DNA from: Nocardiopsis sp. JB363
GTDB lineage: Bacteria > Actinomycetota > Actinomycetes > Streptosporangiales > Streptosporangiaceae
NCBI RefSeq assembly: GCF_900143625.1
Contig: NZ_FRFF01000135.1
Location: forward strand, 62,001-126,000
Direction: 5' to 3'
DNA length: 64,000 nt
Positions 59,932 to 64,000 of this stretch are shown one piece after another. Every line of letters begins with the position of its first letter. Positions within the stretch are counted from its first letter, which is position 1. Below the pieces are notes generated by a model, which worked only from the letters and a program-made list of their open reading frames with translations, had not been told where the DNA came from and ran no database searches. A program made the translations under genes and the position numbers.

Positions 59932-61982
59932 CAGATGCTCCGCAATTTGGTGAACCCGGCTTGTTCGAGAGCCGCAGCGAAGTTGAGCTTGGCGGCGGAG
60001 TCGATGAAACCCGTGTCACGAACAACGACCGTGGTATCGACGTCCGTAGGATCTTCGTCGCGCCAGGTAGTCAAAGCCTTGGCGATCTCGTTGGCCCGGT
60101 CAACGTTCATCTGAGTACCGAAGTAAGCGAACAGAACACCTGAAAGGCTGTAGAGGGTGCTGCCCGCAACCTCACGGGTTTCCACGGGAGTGGTCAGATC
60201 GACACCCAGGCGCAGCATCATCTCGACGAGGAGGTCGTTCGTGGTGCGGCCTTCGACAAGGTTGTCGACGGATTTGAACAGGTTGAGCTGGTCTGGGGAG
60301 CCGTCCCAGGGCTTTACGTTGCTGGATGCCAGGCGGTAGGAGCGGAAACCGGTGTCCACGTGCGCGGTGTCCAGGGTCAGTTTTGAAGCAATCTGAGCTC
60401 CAGCGCGGCGCAGTCGTTCGCGGGTGATGTCCGCGATGGTCTTGTAACCGTCCCGATCGATGAGCTCATCGAGCTGAACCAGGATGTAACGGCGGTTGCC
60501 ACCGTCGGCAGCATTGAGGTCCATAACGGCATGGCCTGTTGACCCAGATCCCGCGAAGAAGTCAAGGACAAGGGTTTCGGGTTTTGACTGCGTGACAAGA
60601 TTGACCCAACGGGCGATTACACTCTCGTCCTTGGGGAAGGTGAATATTCCCTTTCCCAAAAGGGAATCCAGTCGCTTTGATGCCGCTCTCCGGTCCATGT
60701 AGAAAACTGGTAGCACGCTCTGGGTGCTGGTTTCGTCGAGATAACGCTTCAATGTAGGACGTGTTGTCTCATCGGATCCGAACCTGATACGTCCCTCTGT
60801 GAGCATCTGCGTCATCCGTGACTTCTCGAATGCCCAACCGTTTGGGTGCATGTTAACGGGTTGCTTTGTCTCCGGGTGGAGAAGGTCGTAGCACAGGTTG
60901 GCTCGGGGGTTAGGGCTTCTCAGATCACTACGGAAGTAAACGACTCCTGGTCGGCCGCTGTTGCCGTCCACCTGATTGTAGTGTTCGGATGCCCGGCGAG
61001 GGTCATTTGGATCGAGGCTTTTCCACCATTCTTTCATTATTTTTGTCGCGTCGGACTCATTTTCTCCCGAATCTTCCCAGGCTTTTTTCCCGGCGGCCAG
61101 GATTGACTCGAGTCCGGGCTTTGGCTCTCGCCATCGCACATCCGATAGGGTGCTGATATTTTTGACGTAAATCAGCATGTAGTCGGTGGAAGGTGATAGG
61201 AGGTGGGCATCGTTCTTGCGGCCACCCTCCCAAGTCACGCTGGCAACGAAGTTCTCGGCGCCAAAGATTCGATCCATCAGCAGTTTGAGGCGTGCGTGTT
61301 CGGTGTCATCGATGGCCGCGATGATGACACCTGTCTCCTTGAGGAGGTGGTGAGCGACAAGCATGCGCGGATACATCATCGACAGCCACGCACTGTGCTT
61401 GGAAGCGCCGGCCTTACGATCCTCGGCGCGGTCGGATCCCACACCGGTTTGGAGGACGCCCTCCTCGTCTCGCTGACCGGCTGCCGTCTCGTGCTCGGCC
61501 TGGGTGGTGGTGCGCTTGTCGTCGTAGATGAAGTCGTTGCCTGTGTTGTAGGGCGGATCGATATAGATCACGTCGACCTTGTTCGTGTAGCCACGGCGCA
61601 GCAGGCGCAAGACCTCGAGGTTGTCACCTTCGATCACGATGTTTCGTGTGGCGTCCCAGTCCACGGATTCCTCTGGCTTCGGCAGAAGTGTTCCTGTGGC
61701 GGGGACCGTCGACAGGCGCCGGGCCTCGGCCATCCCCGGCCAGCGCAGCCCGAAGGCCTCGGTGCTGGGGGAAGAAGCGTCCTCGCCCAACAAGTCCCGG
61801 AGTACGTCGAGGTCTACGGTGCCGTCGACCATCGCGTCAGGGAACAGGCGAGCCAAAAGATCGAGGTTCGACTTGGCCTCTCCCGGGCCGGACAGATCGC
61901 TGACCGGTTCGAATTCCAGAGTCACGAGGGTGTCCTTCTTGTGCTGATATGGGGCGAGGGAGTGTCCCTCAGGGGCGGTCAT
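59931..61982 (-). CDS. type III DNA-methyltransferase Mod subunit
   Basis: Mod makes N6-methyladenine and recognises the target for the Mod-Res complex. The 683-residue protein has DPPYNTG (142-148) before FAGSGS (476-481), the beta-class order, and a target-recognition region of about 260-440 between them. That middle stretch is markedly AT-richer than the ends. ATG at 61982 is preferred over a longer frame starting at 62018 because the fold begins there; it overlaps the DUF4391 stop by 14 bp. Confidence 0.94.
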   Translation of the reverse strand: MTAPEGHSLAPYQHKKDTLVTLEFEPVSDLSGPGEAKSNLDLLARLFPDAMVDGTVDLDVLRDLLGEDASSPSTEAFGLRWPGMAEARRLSTVPATGTLLPKPEESVDWDATRNIVIEGDNLEVLRLLRRGYTNKVDVIYIDPPYNTGNDFIYDDKRTTTQAEHETAAGQRDEEGVLQTGVGSDRAEDRKAGASKHSAWLSMMYPRMLVAHHLLKETGVIIAAIDDTEHARLKLLMDRIFGAENFVASVTWEGGRKNDAHLLSPSTDYMLIYVKNISTLSDVRWREPKPGLESILAAGKKAWEDSGENESDATKIMKEWWKSLDPNDPRRASEHYNQVDGNSGRPGVVYFRSDLRSPNPRANLCYDLLHPETKQPVNMHPNGWAFEKSRMTQMLTEGRIRFGSDETTRPTLKRYLDETSTQSVLPVFYMDRRAASKRLDSLLGKGIFTFPKDESVIARWVNLVTQSKPETLVLDFFAGSGSTGHAVMDLNAADGGNRRYILVQLDELIDRDGYKTIADITRERLRRAGAQIASKLTLDTAHVDTGFRSYRLASSNVKPWDGSPDQLNLFKSVDNLVEGRTTNDLLVEMMLRLGVDLTTPVETREVAGSTLYSLSGVLFAYFGTQMNVDRANEIAKALTTWRDEDPTDVDTTVVVRDTGFIDSAAKLNFAAALEQAGFTKLRSI

Positions 61983-62739
61983 CGTTGTGGTCAGGACGGT
62001 AGAGGAGACCCCTGACACGATCGATCTTCGCGCGAGTCTGCTTCGACTGAATTCTCAGATCGATGCGATGTTGTGTGTTCTTCGCCTGACCGGCTTCACG
62101 CAGGAGTTTTACCATCTCAGCCTCCAGCTCGGTCAGTTGTCTGCGTAACCCGATGGCTGCGTCGGCCTGCAAAGCCGCGCTCGCGGGGTGACCATCGGCT
62201 GCGGCCGTGCGGGCGAGGTCACGGTACAGAGCCCACATGTTCGAGCGGTCGAGTCGTTCCAGGTGGAGGGAGCCGGGAGCGATCTGATCGGTCGGCACGA
62301 TGAGGTGTTCCTCGATGACAGAGGAGGAACGAGTGGGGTCGGTCCGGCTGACATGAGTGAGTGCGAGGGAGAGGATTTCTGTGCCGTCGGGCATGGAAAC
62401 GAGTAACACCACGGGTCTGGCCATGCTGCGGTGGATCAGTTCGATCACACGGTTGCGTTTGCTACCGGTGACCTTGTCGGCCAGGGAGATGTCCAATACC
62501 GGGATGTCGGTGATGGCGCGTTCGTCATCCTCGTACGCAGACACCTGGATGGTCGAAGGGCGGAGCATGCCGGACACCCACGCCGAGTGAACGGCCTTGT
62601 TGATCAGCCGTGCGTCAGCCGGGGATTGCTCTTCGAATTGCGCGGCGAGCATCCTTTTGGTGACGCGTTGCCGTAGCCGCGCCGTATCCGGCAAACCTAG
62701 CAGGATTGCGGCGCTGCGACCTGCGGAAACGTCACTCAT
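61969..62739 (-). CDS. DUF4391 protein of the type III system
   Basis: The 256-residue protein matches DUF4391 (MLRPSTIQVSAYEDDERAIT, VLDISLADKVTGSKRNRVIE, then a coiled Leu/Arg C-terminal half). DUF4391 proteins occur next to type III mod/res and SNF2 helicase genes; the role is unknown, and no nuclease or methyltransferase motif is visible. A C-terminal coiled-coil (about 190-250) suggests a scaffold. Its ATG overlaps the helicase stop (ATGA). Confidence 0.85.
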   Translation of the reverse strand: MSDVSAGRSAAILLGLPDTARLRQRVTKRMLAAQFEEQSPADARLINKAVHSAWVSGMLRPSTIQVSAYEDDERAITDIPVLDISLADKVTGSKRNRVIELIHRSMARPVVLLVSMPDGTEILSLALTHVSRTDPTRSSSVIEEHLIVPTDQIAPGSLHLERLDRSNMWALYRDLARTAAADGHPASAALQADAAIGLRRQLTELEAEMVKLLREAGQAKNTQHRIDLRIQSKQTRAKIDRVRGLLYRPDHNDDRP

Positions 62740-64000
62740 GGGATCACCGCCACCCAGGCGATCACGTCGACGGCCTCCAGCCCGGGTACGGCCTTCTCCG
62801 CGCCCAGTTGGGAGGGGCCCGCGGAGAAGAGAGAGGCGACCATGCTCTCTTCGGCCTTGCCGGAGGCGGCCCGGATCGCGGCGTCCAGCAGGTCGCGGTA
62901 GTGCTGCATGGATTTTCCGGACCTGGTGGCCTTGGTGAAGTCAGCGAGGACGGTGGATTCGGGTTCGGTGCTGCCGTGGCAGTGGCGGCGCAGTACGTCG
63001 AGGGCCATCTTCGGCTCTTCGATGGGATGCGCGAGCTCGCCGTCGTCGGTCACGTAGGCGAGCACGTACGGGGCCAGCGGGTAGGCCTTGGAGAAGGTAA
63101 AGGCGTCGTCGCGCACGTGCAGTAGAAAGACCGCACCGGGGGAGAGGCCGTCGTCTGTGAGGGTCTTGTCGAAGCGGGTGACGCCGAACAGTGCCTTGGG
63201 CCACCTCGCGATCTCCTGGACCTCCTTGCGCGGGCGTGCCGCCGCGTCCATCCGGAAGTCGGAGAGGGTGAGGTCGGTGATACTCAGACCTCCGGCGAGG
63301 TCTTCCATGGTGGGGGCGGTGGCCTGCATCCGCTCGAGTTGTTTGCGCCGGTAGTCGAGGTCGTTCATATCGTCGGAATTGACGTCCAGGAGGTTCTCTT
63401 CGCCGGTGGCGGAGACGTCGAGGAGTGTCATTCGACTGGATACGCGGGATTCGAGGTTGATGTAGGCGTCCAGATCGATGTTGGGCCAGAAGTTCACCAG
63501 CTGGACGCTGGTGTTCGTGGTACCCAACCGGTCCACGCGCCCGAACCGTTGCACGATGCGGACGGGGTTCCAATGGATGTCGTAGTTGATCACGGTGTCG
63601 CAGTCCTGAAGGTTCTGACCTTCGGAGATCGTGTCCGTGGCGATCACGATATCGATCTGCGGGGAGTCCGGCTCGCCGCCCTTGGAACGAGGGGAGAACG
63701 CGGTGAGCACGTCGATCATGTGCTTGCGCTTCATCGGGAGAGTGGTTCGGGAGGTCTGCCCGGTGATCAGCCCTACGTGTACACCCAGCTCGTCACGGGC
63801 CCAGCCGGCCACGTGCTGGTAGAGGTATTCGGCCGTGTCACTGAACGCGGTGAACACCAGGGCCTTGCGGTTGTCGCCGTTGGTGGGGTGCTCGGCCTTG
63901 TCACGAAGGAACCGCTTGAGCTCGGCGAGCTTGGCGTCGCGAGGGGATTCGACGGTCTGCACTTCGGTCAACAGGGCTTCCACCGTCTTGCGGTCCTGTT
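62736..64000 (-). CDS. SNF2-type helicase, C-terminal part (cut by window end)
   Basis: The visible 421 residues hold the second RecA-like lobe of an SF2/SNF2 helicase: ALVFTAFSDTAEYLYQHVAG, ATDTISEGQNLQDCDTVINY, HWNPVRIVQRFGRVDRLG (motif VI), then a C-terminal module of about 250 residues of unknown fold. The N-terminal lobe lies beyond the window, so the ATPase motifs cannot be checked. It leads an operon with DUF4391, mod and res, each start overlapping the previous stop. Confidence 0.88.
   Translation of the reverse strand, partial: QDRKTVEALLTEVQTVESPRDAKLAELKRFLRDKAEHPTNGDNRKALVFTAFSDTAEYLYQHVAGWARDELGVHVGLITGQTSRTTLPMKRKHMIDVLTAFSPRSKGGEPDSPQIDIVIATDTISEGQNLQDCDTVINYDIHWNPVRIVQRFGRVDRLGTTNTSVQLVNFWPNIDLDAYINLESRVSSRMTLLDVSATGEENLLDVNSDDMNDLDYRRKQLERMQATAPTMEDLAGGLSITDLTLSDFRMDAAARPRKEVQEIARWPKALFGVTRFDKTLTDDGLSPGAVFLLHVRDDAFTFSKAYPLAPYVLAYVTDDGELAHPIEEPKMALDVLRRHCHGSTEPESTVLADFTKATRSGKSMQHYRDLLDAAIRAASGKAEESMVASLFSAGPSQLGAEKAVPGLEAVDVIAWVAVIP

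Noticed and set aside
56857..64000. DISARM or BREX defence system
   Set aside because: Neither a PglZ alkaline-phosphatase-like protein nor DrmA/DrmB/PLD proteins are present. Mod and Res motifs point to type III restriction.

Overview
This window is GC-rich chromosomal DNA from a filamentous-type actinobacterium. The base composition, the frequent GTG and TTG starts and the families present (WhiB7/WblC, mycoredoxin, UPF0182, PPA1309, DUF4333, XRE-DUF5753/DUF397, SPW repeat, ANTAR) all point there. Nocardiopsis or another member of the Streptosporangiales fits best, but the genus is an inference.

Positions 1-34000 hold a conserved actinobacterial housekeeping neighbourhood. In order it carries moeZ, an alkyltransferase-like protein, the end-resection motor-nuclease pair adnA-adnB, nudC, a mycoredoxin, uvrD2, tesB, whiB7, a YgjP-type metallopeptidase, a DUF2342 protein, moaE, a Lon-type PDZ protease, PPA1309 and UPF0182. 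The gene order resembles the mycobacterial moeB1-to-Rv3193c stretch and the Streptomyces stretch around wblC. It is a DNA-repair and stress block mixed with molybdenum-cofactor genes. whiB7 sits behind a long leader with a WhiB7-type promoter, a 14-codon upstream ORF and an intrinsic terminator, which is the layout of a translation-sensing attenuator. Lineage-specific inserts include an ArsR regulator paired with an EamA exporter, a decayed TnpB-type gene, a DUF4333 lipoprotein, an EF-hand protein and an M20 dipeptidase.

Two initiator tRNA genes follow at 33976-34343, each with its own promoter and hairpin. Positions 34487-49724 are mixed metabolism and envelope: a MacB-like ABC/adaptor/permease set, hisN, TetR and HxlR regulators, rsgA-aroA, a cysteine desulfurase, a lipoprotein cyclophilin, an amidohydrolase and a TIGR03089 protein. 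Positions 49839-54011 encode a three-gene surface-glycan set (GT-C, GT2, GT4).

Positions 54072-56464 form an XRE-DUF5753 / DUF397 / HATPase regulatory island with a divergent promoter carrying repeated GTATATCG sites. From 56857 to the window end lies a defence operon on the minus strand with overlapping genes: SNF2-type helicase (cut by the window end), DUF4391 protein, type III Mod methyltransferase and type III Res nuclease. It is the clearest accessory system here. No CRISPR array or intact insertion sequence was seen.
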